A DNA stretch of 64,000 nt from Mixophyes australis (Eukaryota > Chordata > Amphibia > Anura > Limnodynastidae), in assembly GCA_036250195.1 (NCBI GenBank), contig JAVHZZ010000004.1, positions 145,271,729 to 145,335,728 on the forward strand. The letters are read 5' to 3'. The notes beneath the pieces are model-generated. The model did not search any database. It saw nothing but the letters and a program-made list of their open reading frames with translations, and was not told the DNA's origin. Numbering within the stretch: position 1 is the first letter of the stretch; the number at the start of each line of letters is the position of its first letter. Below, one piece after another: positions 21,568-31,885 of the stretch. Position numbers and translations under genes: made by a program.

Positions 21568-23313
21568 ATGTCCAGAGATAGGAGGGGAGAACAGGCTGAG
21601 GAGAGGGAGATGGAGGTTGAGGGGTCAGAGGAGGGAGAGGGAGAGGTTGAGGGGACAGGGCAGGAAGACCAAGACAGGGAGGAATGTGCGCTTCTCACAT
21701 GATGAGAATTGTGTGTTGGTGCACAACATCATTCCCTGCTACGAGGTCATCCTAGGGAACCTGGCAGCCCGGACTCCTCTAAGGCGGCGTCACCAACTGT
21801 GGGGGAGAGTCTGTGAGGCCGTGAACGCGGTGGGCCCACTGAAGCGGACAGTGGCGCACTGCCGCAAGCGCTTCTCTGATATTAAGAGGAGGCTTAAAGA
21901 GAAGATGGCCCAGGAAAGGAGGTCTACAAGGTGCACGGGTGGTGGCCCCCCACTTCGTATGGAGTACACCACGTATGAGGAGGAGCTGCGCCAGATAATG
22001 CCGGCTGAAATTGTAGAGGGCATAAATGTGAAGGACACAGATTCGCCCTCTTTTGGCCAAGTAGTTGGTGAGTTATTTGTTTTTTTTTACCCTTAAAGTT
22101 TTTTTAAAACTGCTTTTTCTCTTTTTAAAACTGCTTTTTTCTTTGCAAACGTTTTTTTTATTTGTTTTTTTTTTTTAGTTTTTCAAAGTGTATTTTTGTA
22201 AAGGTTTTTTTTTTCTCATACACAAAAAAAAAAATAATTGCAAACACATTTTTGCAATAAACAGTATATTTGGAAATTGTTTTTTTCTGGAAATACATTG
22301 TATGTTTTTTCTAATACATCCAGATTCGCCAGGACCGCAGGTAACTCCCAGTCCGAGGTCTACACCTCCACCTTCAATGAGAGATTCAGGCTCTGAAGAG
22401 CAAGCAGGTGCGTGGTCTCTGTTTGGGGAAGAAATAATGGAGTTAGATGTTTTTCTGTGCAAATGTTTGTGTTCAAGTTATATTTAGTGATTTTTATATG
22501 CTTTCCAATGAGAACATAGGGCTAGATTTACTAAACTGAGGGTTTGGAAACCTTGAGATGTTGCCTATAGCAACCTATCAGATTCAATTTTTTTTATTTA
22601 TTTTTTTGGTACAGTTTCCAGAATTCAATTGACAAACATGTTAGTTCCTATATACTTACCTTGGTTATTTCACCACAGGAACCTCATCATCTCTGCAAGG
22701 CCAGCGCCAGTCTGCGCAGATGTTACCTTCTGACGACACACAGGAAGACACAGTCATCACTTTGGAGATGGTAGATGTCCCCGTGTCTATGCGCCAGGAA
22801 GAAGCAACTGCCCCTGTGGAACAGTCATCCGAGCAACAAGCTGCAGCTCCTCGGATGGATACAGGGCGAGAAATGGCCCAATCCATAGCAAATTTCCAGG
22901 CACAACAGTGTCAGTTTATGGACAGCCAAACGAGACACAGGTCACAAATTGCGGCCCATTTGAGGCGGCTACACCGCTCAAATAGTCAACTCCCTGCTGG
23001 AATCAACCGTCTGGCAACTGCTTTGGAACAAACTAATGTGCAGCTGGCACAAATGACTGGGGCTGTGGAGGCCTTACATTCCACAGTACGTGAGGGGAAT
23101 GCCAATGTCACCTGGCTGGCAGGGCAACTACATTCTGAACTTGTAGCCCGTTTACCGGCACCTATGTCTTCAGCCACCACCATTGCCGCTAGTACGCCTA
23201 CCACATCTCTACAGAGTACTCCTCCAAGGAGAGGTGCTCGCACCAGGGGTGGACGAGGGAGGGGAGAGAGTGGCACCAAGCATAGCGATATGCCTGCAAA
23301 AAGGCATCGCTAG
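21568..23313 (+). pseudogene. Harbinger Myb/SANT-like accessory gene, three exons, one frameshift
   Basis: Exon 1 is 21568-22067 (donor TTG|GTGAGT), exon 2 22324-22407 (acceptor ACATCCAG), exon 3 22679-23313 (acceptor CACCACAG); the phases match. Exon 1 starts with an acidic E/G-rich leader, then a Myb/SANT-like DNA-binding domain (NVRFSHDENCVLVH ... GNLAARTPLRRRHQLW ... TVAHCRKRFSDIKRRLKEK). Exon 3 encodes a region with regular hydrophobics that may be a coiled coil (HLRRLHRSNSQL ... LATALEQTNVQL) and a basic, NLS-like tail PAKRHR. In Harbinger elements such proteins bind the termini and bring the transposase to the nucleus. One frameshift between 21655 and 21680 separates leader from domain; the rest is open. 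Confidence 0.8.
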
Positions 23314-23387
23314 CACAATGTTTCTTATTGCTTCATTTTTTGTCAAGTTTCTATAACCATTATACGTTATTATTTATTGTGTTCTGC

Positions 23388-23393
23388 AATAAA
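23388..23393 (+). terminator. Poly(A) signal of the Harbinger Myb-like gene
   Basis: AATAAA stands 75 bp after the stop codon and is followed by T-rich and GT-rich sequence. Confidence 0.6.
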
Positions 23394-24092
23394 TGCTGTT
23401 AAATTTCTATTGTGTCAGTCTTTCTTTTCTGCACATTAAACAAGAGTATACTGATTTTTTAACAACTATGCACTATGCTTCAGGCAGAAAAAACATTTTT
23501 CACATGTGGATTGCATTAGCATTAAAATAAGGGTTAACTATGTAATGCAACAATTCCCATCCTAATTTCTTTGAGGTATCAGTATTCTAGTGGTTTTTTG
23601 GAAAGTACAAAACAACTAGAAAAGGAAAGGTGAAATGAGACTTTACTTTGCAATCATACTGGGTTAAAAAATAATGGAAAAAAAAAAAACAGTAGCCTGA
23701 AATTTCATGACACTTTGGCCATTTTCTATACACCGTCCTAATGGGTCATTGGACATGAAATAGGCCTTTCTCTTATGGTCTGATTGGCAAAATACCTGAA
23801 ACAGCACACTGTTTGAACCATCACGCCGCTCACAAGCAGCGCTTTCATTTTGGTCTTTTGAATGGCGGTTTTCCAGCGGCTTTATAAACCCCCTAATAGT
23901 AAATCTGGCTGTTTGTATGTTGAACATTGTTGAATCCGTCATGGCGCTTTATACAGAGGCGGGTTTGAAAACATCATTTGTGGTCGTTTGGACGGCGGGT
24001 TTAGCCTTAGTAAATCCGGCGATGGCTAAACCGCCGCCAAACCCGCCGAAAGTCGGCGGGTTTACAAACACGCCTGATAGTAAATCTAGCCC

Positions 24093-24573
24093 ATACTGTT
24101 TGTTCTGCTGCATGGGCGCGGCCATCTTGGATGCAGTCAGGTGATCATTCCAAACCAACCAGATTCAGAAGCTGTGATCACATGAACTGATCAGCCAATA
24201 GTTGTTTGGGACATCCTATTTAAACCTGCTGCTGTGATCTGTTCATTGCCAGAACAACACACTTCTCTCCAGAGGATAGTTCTTGGCTTCAGTGTTCCTG
24301 ACTGCCTTACAAGTGCAGTGTTCCTGACTGCCTTACAAGTGCAGTGTTCCTGACTGCATTACAAGTGCAGTGTTCCTGACTGCATTACAAGTGCACTGTT
24401 CCTGTCTGCATAACTAGTGCACTGTTCCTGTCAACATTTCTAGACTGCGCATTCCCCTGCTATATTCTACAACGAGCAAGAAGATCATCCAGGCTGCTAA
24501 GTTCTGTTTCACTCCTGCTCCAGCTAGTCCCAAGGGTCCCGAATCGGATCAAGAAATTCAGACGTCCGTGACA
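24093..24573 (+). mobile_element. Gypsy-2 3' LTR, right piece
   Basis: The sequence resumes at ATACTGTTTGTTCTGCTGCATGGG, matching 16035 onward in the 5' LTR, and ends CCGTGACA at 24573 before AATGG. It contains six 26-bp units at 24290-24445. Confidence 0.92.
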
Positions 24574-24759
24574 AATGGCCAGCAGTGAGATGGGTTGTTC
24601 CAAGGCTTGTGTGGGAATGGAGAATTGTTTGACTACTGCAGCTGAGCTGAAATTTCCTGCGGCTCTGGAGTCAAGAAGTGCAGACTGCGGGAAGGTATGA
24701 AGTCCTAACTGAAGGGAAATAGGAATAGTAAAGCAATCATTACTACAAGGAACTGACAC
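24574..24759 (-). pseudogene. pro: Gypsy-1 protease, active-site half
   Basis: The minus-strand frame contains SALLDSRAAGNF, where DSG is expected (Gly changed to Arg), and reaches LEQPISLLAI at the Gypsy-2 insertion site. The remaining half is at 15445-15911. Confidence 0.75.
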
Positions 24760-24796
24760 TGAGAGAAGAGGCCCAACGATACAGCTCCCGAACTCG

Positions 24797-25722
24797 TTAG
24801 GCCCTGTCGTTTCCCGGACGTTTGGGACAAGAACTTAGAAGATGGCCACCTTCTCCACAATACAGACACAACTTGTTCCGAAATCTTCTCTCCCTCTCCT
24901 CGGCCAACAGGCGGGTCCTCCCCAGTTGCATAGGTTCTTCGGGAGGAAGAACAGGTGTTTGGAAATTGGGGGCCAAGCGAGTCATACTGCGCCGAGATTG
25001 TTCTTTCTCGGAACTACGCTCCTTGAAACGCAAATCAACCTTGACATAGAGGAAGATGATATCATCCAGAGACGTAGGGAGTTCCCGAGATACCAGCTCG
25101 TCTTTGATCCGGTCTGAAAGGCCCTGCCAGAACGTAGCCACTAGAGCCTCGCCATTCCAGCGGAGTTCAGAGGCCATTGTTCTGAAGTGGACTGCATACT
25201 GTCCCACAGACTGGTTTCCTTGGCGAAGACGTAATAAGCCGGTAGCGGCATTAGATACCCTTCCTGGCTCATCAAATATCTTCTTGAAAGTGGACAAAAA
25301 GGTTTTGAAGTTATACAGAATGGGATCATTCCTCTCCCATAAAGGGGAAGCCCATCTAACGCTTGACCGGACAATAGTGAAATCACATAGGCCACTTTAG
25401 CTTTTTCGGAAGGGAAGTTCCCTGGCAACAGCTCAAATTGTATGGAGCATTGATTTAAAAATCCTCTACAATATTTGGGGTCCCCATCAAACTTAGGTGG
25501 GTTAGGTATCCATAACTGCGAGGAAGAAGCTGCCGCTATGGGCCGTGGTTCTGGGGCTGCAACCACCGGCGCAGGTGGTCCGCTAGCCACCAAGGTGTTC
25601 TGGACAACATCCAACCTAGTAGATAAACTATTGAGGAATTTTAAAAGTTGCTCTTGGTTAGCCTCTTGCTTATCCATCCTTCCCACTAAATGCTCCAACA
25701 GATCTTTTGCTGCTGAATCCAT
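24797..25722 (-). pseudogene. gag: Gypsy-1 gag with CCHC knuckle
   Basis: The start codon is at 25722, 34 bp after the LTR. The first frame (MDSAAKDLLEHLVGRMDK ... CRGFLNQCSIQFELLPGNF) shifts near 25300 into the second (FKKIFDEPGRVSNAA ... GQYAVHFRTMASELRW ... FWQGLSDRIKDE). It ends in a knuckle CLYCGEGGHLLSSC near 24840. It is colinear with Gypsy-2 Gag but clearly diverged, so the two elements belong to related but separate lineages. One frameshift disables it. Confidence 0.88.
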
Positions 25723-25756
25723 GGTCAGAGCAAACTAGTAATAGTAATCCAGTATC

Positions 25757-26277
25757 TGTTAGAGTATCTTGATTAGCGCTGGCTTACCTGAGGTGCGGAG
25801 TCTAACGATCTCCCCGGTGTTCACCAAGAACCACCGCAAGGCGGGGTGGGCTTTGCTGCCAGGAGTCGCAGGTCGCGGTCCTCAGGTTCGCCCCAAGATG
25901 TAGTGCAGCGGAGTGGAGCAGAAGATGCGGAGTCAATCAAGCCGGGGCGGTACACAGGTCACAAGAGTAGAGGGATAGTCAGCAAGACGGGTCGGTACAC
26001 AGGGGTTGGAGAGCCAGGATAGTCTAACAAGCAGAGATCAGAACTCAGGAAGACACAGGAGTCTGGAAGACTCAGCAATCCACGAAGCACAGGAGCCAGG
26101 AACAGGTAAGTAGTAACTTGTTGCTCTGACAAGGCTGCAGTGTCTAGGTGAGCTTAATATAGTCTGTGGATAGTAAAAGCCGCCTCCCAGCCACGATCAT
26201 GTGACCACCCAAACCAGGAAGTGCTGCTGTACACAGACAGGAAAATCAGCAGCATGAAAGCAAGTAAGTTTGTGACA
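25757..26277 (-). mobile_element. Gypsy-1 5' LTR
   Basis: On the minus strand it begins TGTCACAAACTTACTTGC (at 26277) and ends ACTCTAACA (at 25757), 521 bp, with TATTAAG upstream of a CTGACC/CTGCTTG-rich region. The 34 bp to the gag ATG holds the presumed primer binding site. With no 3' LTR in the window the target duplication cannot be tested. Confidence 0.85.
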
Positions 26278-26419
26278 ATTGGGAAGTACAAACCTCTGAG
26301 ATGTATAAAAAAGCTCTAAGGTGTGGTCTTCTGCCAATGTTGGGGCTCATCAATGCAGGACCACATTTTCTGCTCAGCATATGAAGTTCTATAGGTGTAA
26401 TTGTGTCTTCGCACTAACC

Positions 26420-27210
26420 TGTGCCATAATCTAAATCTAGTGGTGAAGGGCTCATCCAATAAATCCATGTCAATGGAATTTGCCAAGAGTCCATTTTCCT
26501 GGATATGAGTGGCTAATTTCGCTTCCATCTCTGTACTAAAGTTACTACAAGTTTTATTCCAACACCTGACATGTGCTCACTACCTTGCACACTGCTCGAG
26601 ATCACTTTGTGTTGTGGTCCCTCGGGCACATTTATTTTTTCGCATTTTATCACAGGTGTAATTACATCAGTGGTATCTACAGTGGCCTTGTCACTGTTAA
26701 TTCTTGCTTCTGACAAAACAATAATCATACGTTTGCATTGGTTCAAGTGACAGTAGAATGAAATACATAAAGCCCTTCAAACAGGTACATTACACGACTA
26801 CACGTGCTACTCACTTTTTTTTTAATGTTTTTACGGATTCGCTCCAGTCTCCTAGCTTCTTTATTTTTAAGGTCCGACCACCTCTTCTGGACTTGGAATT
26901 TATTTATTTTTTTCCCAAGTTTTTTTTTCAGTAATCGCAGTAGTTTTTGCATTATCAATTCCTTTCTATTATTCACTTTTCTGTACTTTTGCTTTTGACA
27001 GTCGTAGTTGTACTGGTCCAGTACTTTTACCATCATCTCCATCTCTCTAGGGCTCATTGACTTTGCTCTTTTACCTGCAGTACAATCTTCTTGAGCATCT
27101 CCATCCCCCTCTGTAACTTTTTTCCTACATTTGTTGGCCCTTCCAGCACAATTTGTGCCTGCGTCTCCGTCTCCATTGCTTCCCACTAACACCTTCTCTT
27201 TATTCTCCAT
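26420..27210 (-). pseudogene. Myb/SANT-like DNA-binding gene, at least three exons
   Basis: From the ATG at 27210 the minus strand reads an acidic/basic leader with GKRAKSMSPREMEMMVKVL, then a Myb-like domain ending FQVQKRWSDLKNKEARRLER. A donor (AAG|GTGAGT) near 26812 fits. A second exon of about 26706-26593 has acceptor TTTTGTCAG and donor CAAG|GTAGTG. A third from about 26532 has acceptor TTAGTACAG and donor CACAG|GTTAGT near 26420. The rest would lie toward the Gypsy-1 LTR and is not seen, so the gene looks truncated. The KRWSDLK motif is shared with Harbinger Myb partners. Confidence 0.55.
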
Positions 27211-27493
27211 CTTCTTGCGTTCCTCTGCGCCAGACAGGCACCTCTATAATTTTTATACACTCTGACATGGGCGTTTGTTTAGAGAATGGAGCATTGTGGG
27301 TGAAGACTATTCGTGTATAATAACCTCGTGTAGCAGTGTTTTTTTTCTATAACTGTAACCCGTTCATGACCATTACATACAAAGGGATTTTACGATTCTT
27401 CGGAGCTGTACATTCGTTCACATATACGGTAAGTTCTTTACAGCACGGATGGGACTTATGTTTCTTTTTATTATACCCAAACAGATAATCATA
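27211..27493. promoter_or_regulatory. Divergent promoter interval between Myb-like and MADF genes
   Basis: The 283 bp between the two start codons is the only space for both promoters. It has TATAATTTTTATA-like sequence near 27245 and TTTTCTATAACTG near 27343, plus a possible small 5' intron (CGGTAAGTTC at 27428, acceptor CCCAAACAG ending 27484). Assignment is by position. Confidence 0.35.
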
Positions 27494-29418
27494 ATGACAT
27501 ATGAAAGAAATGCTGACCTAATGAAGGATTTTATTGAGACCTACAGGGCTCACCCATGTTTGTGGAAAGCTAAATCCAAGGAGTATTCTAACAGAATGAT
27601 GCGAAACATTGCGATGCAAGAGCTTGTAAAAGCATGTGTGCCATATCACCCTGGAGCAACTGTTGAATGGGCAAAAAGCAAGACCCAGAACCTTAGGACT
27701 GTGTATAAAAAAGAATTAAATAAAGTTGAATCATCCAAAAAATCAGGAGCTGCAGCTGAAGACGTGTATGTGCCAAAGCTATGGTACTTTGATATGTTAC
27801 ACTTTGTGAAGGACCAAGAAACACCACGTACGTCCATTAGCAGCATGCCCACAGACACCAGTTCATCCCCAGAGGTAGAGCAAGCATATGATATACCTGC
27901 AAGCGGCACAGTAAGTACAGTACATTATAATGTTGTTATGTAACAGATTTATTAATGTTCAAACAATCAACAACACAATAACAATGTATAACATGTTTAT
28001 AAATAGTCATATACAATCATTTTGCCATGGCACGGCACCATCACCATTGAAATATGAAAGGTAGGCCTCACAAATTAATTTTGCCACTGAACAACTGTTT
28101 TTAGAGTGTCCACACTTTAATGGTGTTAAGCCCACTACCTCCATGTCCTCGCCATTACTTTCCACGTTGACCTGAGTGGTACGGCCACTAATGCTTTTAC
28201 GCCGCAGAAAGTTATGCAGAACACAACAGGCCATCACAACTTTGTCTATTTTGTCCAAACGCAGGTTGATTGTCGACTGAAAAACTCTGAACCTGTTGCT
28301 TAGAATCCCAAAGGCATTTTCAACGACACGCCGAGCACGTGACAGTCTGTAATTAAATATACGCCTTTCATGGGTCATATTTCTTTGCGGGTACGGTTTT
28401 AATACATTCCAATGCAATGCAAAGGCGTCATCTGCCACAAACACAAAGTTTAATCCGTATTTAGTGCTGCTCGGCAATGGAAGGTTTAGGGCATTGTTTT
28501 TTAGTTTGTTATGGAAGGCACTATGCTCCAATGCACCACCATCTGAGACTCTTCCATTTTTCCCAATGTCCACAAATAGGAATTCATAGTTCGCATCCAC
28601 GATGGCCATTAAAATAATGCTGAAAAACCCTTTGTAGTTGTAGTAGAAAGATCCACTGTTTGATGGTGGCATAATTTGGACATGTTTGCCATCAATAGCA
28701 CCACTGCAATTTGGGAAATTCCATAGTCTCTCAAAGTCTTCCACTATCACTTTCCAGTCTGCTTCGCTTGATGGGAACTGAAACATAAAGATGTGTACAT
28801 AGTTTACATTTGAACATGCATGCAATTACATCCCCTCATTCGTTTGCTATTTTTCAGCCTGCACTACTGTCTGATGGGCTCCTGCTGGAAGTTGAAGACC
28901 CGGATGCTACAACAATTTATCCCACTCCACGTGAAGGCCAGCTAACTGCAGACAGGCAAGATGCGACCCAAGGTGATACACCAGCAAAAATAAATCCGAA
29001 GCGAAAGAGACGCAGAATACATAAAATAGCAGAAAGTGATGCACTAGCAGAAAGGATGCTTGATTGCGCTAACAGTCTGATAACACCAAGAAAGGAACAG
29101 GACACATTTGAGTTACTCGCATCAACATTAGCTAGCAAAATGAGAAGTAGTAGCAAGCGCATACAAACTGAAATGGAGCGGCTGCTGTGCAACGTCATGT
29201 GTAGGACTTCCACTGAAGATTTGTGGCCGGACACACGTCTTTCCTCAACTAACCATAGACACCAACAAGCATACACATTTCAGACCATGGGTGGACAAAG
29301 CGGCATGTCTCAACCTTGTATGACATCCATGCCATTACCATCAGTAAGGATGCCACATTACGTTGGGGACACACCTGGTATGGACACAAGCGAAATTTTG
29401 CACTACCAACATTTATAA
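27494..29418 (+). CDS. Harbinger MADF-domain protein, two exons
   Basis: Exon 1 is 27494-27910 (donor ACA|GTAAGT) and exon 2 is 28858-29418 (acceptor ATTTTTCAG), phase 0 at both sides, about 325 residues. Residues 1-115 form a MADF domain (DLMKDFIETYRAHPCLW ... VEWAKSKTQNLRTVYKKEL ... PKLWYFDMLHFV), a DNA-binding fold used by Harbinger partner proteins. Exon 2 encodes a basic KRKRRR nuclear-localisation segment and a helical region (FELLASTLASKMRSSSKRI) with BESS-like placement. A start at 27494 is preferred because an acceptor lies just before it; 27449 is in the same frame. No stop or frameshift interrupts it. Confidence 0.75.
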
Positions 29419-30835
29419 ACTGTGGCGCTGGTCCTAACAATTTATGATTTGCACATTCCAAGTTAAATGTATTTTTACAACGTTAAATATGTTAATATGT
29501 AAAACGATATTTTTACAATAAATACTGTTGTTTTTCACAAACCTTCATATACTGGTCACTGAGAACTTCAATGATAGCATCACAGGTGTCAGGTATTATC
29601 ATGCCAAGAGCTTGAGGTGAAATAGCCGTGCTGTATTTCAGATTTGCCAGTGTTCTCCCTGTTGCCAAAAAACGTAGGGTTGCCACCAGTCTTTGCTCTG
29701 GCAGTATGGGTCTCCTTAAATGGGTGTGTCGAAGTCGTATAATTGGATGAACGAAAGTATATTGGTTGATATTGTTTTATTGGTCGATTGCACTCAGTTT
29801 GCCACGCTACACGTGGCATATTACGATCGCACGGTAAAATACGCACGTACACACTCGCATTACAACATTTAGTTTATGTAATTCATATTCATATTGGTTC
29901 CGTTACACAGTTATTTATGAGCAGATAGTATTTAGTTTATTATTAGTTTATATAATAAGATTATATGTACACTTCAGTGTTATTTAAAGGTTCAGGTTAT
30001 AAGAAAGGTGTCATGTCTAGTATCATATTAAACCCCTTCTCACCAGCAGCTGTCCGGTGCATTCGGCGAAGAGATCGCACATTGCATACTCTAGTTATTG
30101 ATGTTAGGGAATAAACCTTTAATATGATACTGACCATTAAATGCTAATAGACTAATTGTAACTGGAGAGTCAGGCAGGAAGAACAGAGCTCATCCCCTGG
30201 AGAGATGACCCCCACCTTTGGATATCTTGGATTAAACCAGCCTATGACCTGTTTACCCTGGACCCATCTGATGTCTGGACCTATAGAAGCAAGCCACGTC
30301 ATCTCTATTGTTCACTCTGTAACACTGACTGTATATATAATCATAGCTGCACCCCCACTAGCCTCAGTCTACTCTGATCACAGTATTCAAGGGTGAATTA
30401 CTGTCCACTGGTGCCCGTGGTTAGCGCAGCGGTATGTATGTATCTTTTGGTATTGGCTGTACTGTACTGTATCTTAATATAATAATGTATTGAATTGTTA
30501 ACTATTTACATCTGCTAAAATAAATCACTTAGTGCGTTGGAAACACAACACAATCGCCTATGCAATGCTTATTTGAAAACGATAGAATTACTTTTATAGG
30601 TGTTCTCCCTTTGGATGAGAGGGGTTACAAGTTGGAGCAGTTCCTGAAAAGTTGAATCATTCATACGAAGAAAATTCTTGAAATCATCGGGGTTGTTGTC
30701 CCGTATCTCCTGTAGCAGGGGCATATGACAGAATGTGTCTCTCCTCTTGAACCACTCTTTGCTCCAACAAGATCTATTCTTTCTCCTTCTGTCTCTTCGG
30801 TTCCGTACCAGCAGTCTTCTTGCCACAGTAAGCAT
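28007..30835 (-). pseudogene. Harbinger DDE transposase split by an insertion
   Basis: Minus-strand exon 1 runs from the ATG at 30835 to 30599, is interrupted by an 871-bp insertion, and resumes from 29727 to 29543 (donor GAAG|GTTTGT). Exon 2 is 28777-28007 (acceptor GTTTCAG). Across the insertion the reading ...QREN-T then HLRRP is restored when one GGTGT copy is removed. The catalytic exon has CSGAIDGKHV (first Asp), NGRVSDGGALEHS (second Asp region) and RARRVVENAFGIL (Glu), the DDE_Tnp_4 pattern of PIF/Harbinger nucleases. Apart from the insertion the frame is open. Exon 2 lies antisense inside the MADF gene's intron. Confidence 0.82.
29728..30598. mobile_element. LTR-like insertion in the transposase exon
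   Basis: GGTGT stands on both sides (29723-29727 and 30599-30603), giving a 5-bp target duplication. The insert starts GTCGAAGTCGTATAA and ends GAATTACTTTTATA. Its right part looks like an LTR, with TGTATATATAATC near 30328, AAATAAATCAC near 30521 and GGAAACACAACA at about 30540-30551. A 14-bp inverted repeat (AGTATCATATTAAA) occurs at about 30017 and 30117. The class is unresolved: solo LTR, or an LTR nested in another small element. Confidence 0.5.
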
Positions 30836-30984
30836 GAGAAGTGCAGCTGCTTGTTCTTGTTTTGTAGCAATTGTACGTTTACAAATGGGAATGAATGAAG
30901 GGACAGTGTAGCCTTCTGTTTTTACGCTCTTTTGGGAGTTAACTATAGTGCAGAGTCCATCCCTTTATGCTACTGTCTTCGGTA

Positions 30985-31213
30985 TCTCATACATTTCCCC
31001 GCAAATGTCGCTGCAGTGTGTACGAAATTAAAATCATTGCTCACGACAACATAGCTGTAAAAAGTCGCTAAAGGGACGTCCGCTCTTCCCTTTATCGTTC
31101 TAAACAAGGCTAGTGTGTATGCAGTCCATGGACCGAGCGATCGGACCATCGATCGCATGTAAAATCGCTCGGCATAAAGTTGGTCCAAATTTCTGTAGTG
31201 TGTACCCAGCTTA
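30985..31213. mobile_element. Right terminal region of the three-gene Harbinger
   Basis: Subterminal DNA with repeated AGTGTGTA motifs (about 31015, 31112, 31195) and self-complementary ATCGATCG-type patches, ending GTAGTGTGTACCCAGC|TTA. No inverted partner was found on the left side within the window. Confidence 0.5.
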
Positions 31214-31344
31214 AGTCTGCCATATACACACTTCGCTAGACCATTTGTATATACTGTATAAAGAGATGGTAATTTCGAAACTACAACACAGGGAAGAATA
31301 AGTACATGTTCTTATGAGAACATTCACTTAAACCCATCTTTCAG

Positions 31345-31885
31345 AGAGGGGCACCAGTGTTGACATTAAAATAATACCATTATCATTTAATAAATAGACC
31401 TTCCCCCATACATACACTACCCCTGACATTACATTTATAGCATTTCCAATAAAAAAATAGATCTATTTCTCCCCACAAGCACCAACATTAAAATAATATT
31501 ATTCACTGTTAATAAACAGGCTGCCTCCCCCGCTATCAGTCCCAAAAATAAATTAATATCATTCAGATTTAATAACTATGCCTATTTCCCAACAATTCTA
31601 ACTTAATAGCACCAATGTTTAATAATTAGAACTCATTCGACCCAACCTTCCCAACATAGATTTAATAGTATGTATGTTTAATAAATAGTCCTCCTTCTCC
31701 CCAAACAGCCCCAACATTAAATTAGCATCATGCCTATTTAATAAATATATCTATTCCCCTTACCACCTTCGGCCACAACATTAAATTAATGGCAGGACCA
31801 TTTAGTACATATATCTACCCCCACTGCCAGCAGCCCCAAAATTAAATTAATAGAATTCCTATTTAATAAATGGGCCTATTTCCTT
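31345..31885. repeat. Degenerate minisatellite, unit about 60-68 bp
   Basis: Roughly eight or nine units alternate a CCCCAACATTAAATTAAT-type block with TTTAATAAATA and a pyrimidine-rich CTATTTCCCC spacer; examples start near 31485, 31550, 31605, 31660, 31710, 31780 and 31830. A short related patch occurs at about 48290-48400. Confidence 0.7.

Larger units (their letters stand above)
20904..24092 (+). mobile_element. Harbinger element carrying only a Myb-like gene
   Basis: The right end is TAGTAAATCTAGCCC at 24078-24092, followed by ATA (24093-24095). After allowing for the micro-inversion, the left end is its inverted repeat preceded by ATA, giving a 3-bp target duplication. Subterminal regions are GC rich and self-complementary, for example ATGCATGGCGGCTT with its inverse around 20944-20972, and GGCGGGTTT-type blocks at 23985-24065. 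The only gene is the three-exon Myb-like gene; no DDE transposase is present. A separate TAGGGCTAGATTTACTAA terminus at about 22518-22535 may mark a smaller relative inside intron 2. Confidence 0.8.
15912..24573 (+). mobile_element. Gypsy-2 (chromodomain Ty3/Gypsy) inserted in Gypsy-1
   Basis: A full-length element runs from TGTCACAAATC at 15912 to CCGTGACA at 24573 with AATGG on both sides. It has both LTRs, gag, protease, RT/RNase H, integrase and chromodomain. The 3' LTR was later opened by a Harbinger insertion (20904-24092). The two LTRs are very similar outside their internal repeats, so insertion was fairly recent, yet the genes carry several stops and frameshifts. Confidence 0.93.
24574..26277 (-). 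mobile_element. Gypsy-1, 5' part (LTR, gag, protease start)
   Basis: On the minus strand this holds, in order, the 5' LTR, gag and the first half of protease, then the Gypsy-2 insertion. It joins functionally to 12968-15911. Confidence 0.88.
26300..31213. mobile_element. Harbinger element with three genes (Myb-like, MADF, DDE transposase)
   Basis: A minus-strand Myb-like gene, a plus-strand MADF gene and a minus-strand DDE transposase lie close together. The right edge is CTGTAGTGTGTACCCAGC at 31193-31210 followed by TTA, a Harbinger-like terminus and target. The left edge is hidden or lost at the Gypsy-1 LTR (26277). Whether the Myb-like gene belongs to the same element is inference from proximity and from Harbinger elements usually encoding a Myb- or MADF-type partner. 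Confidence 0.65.
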
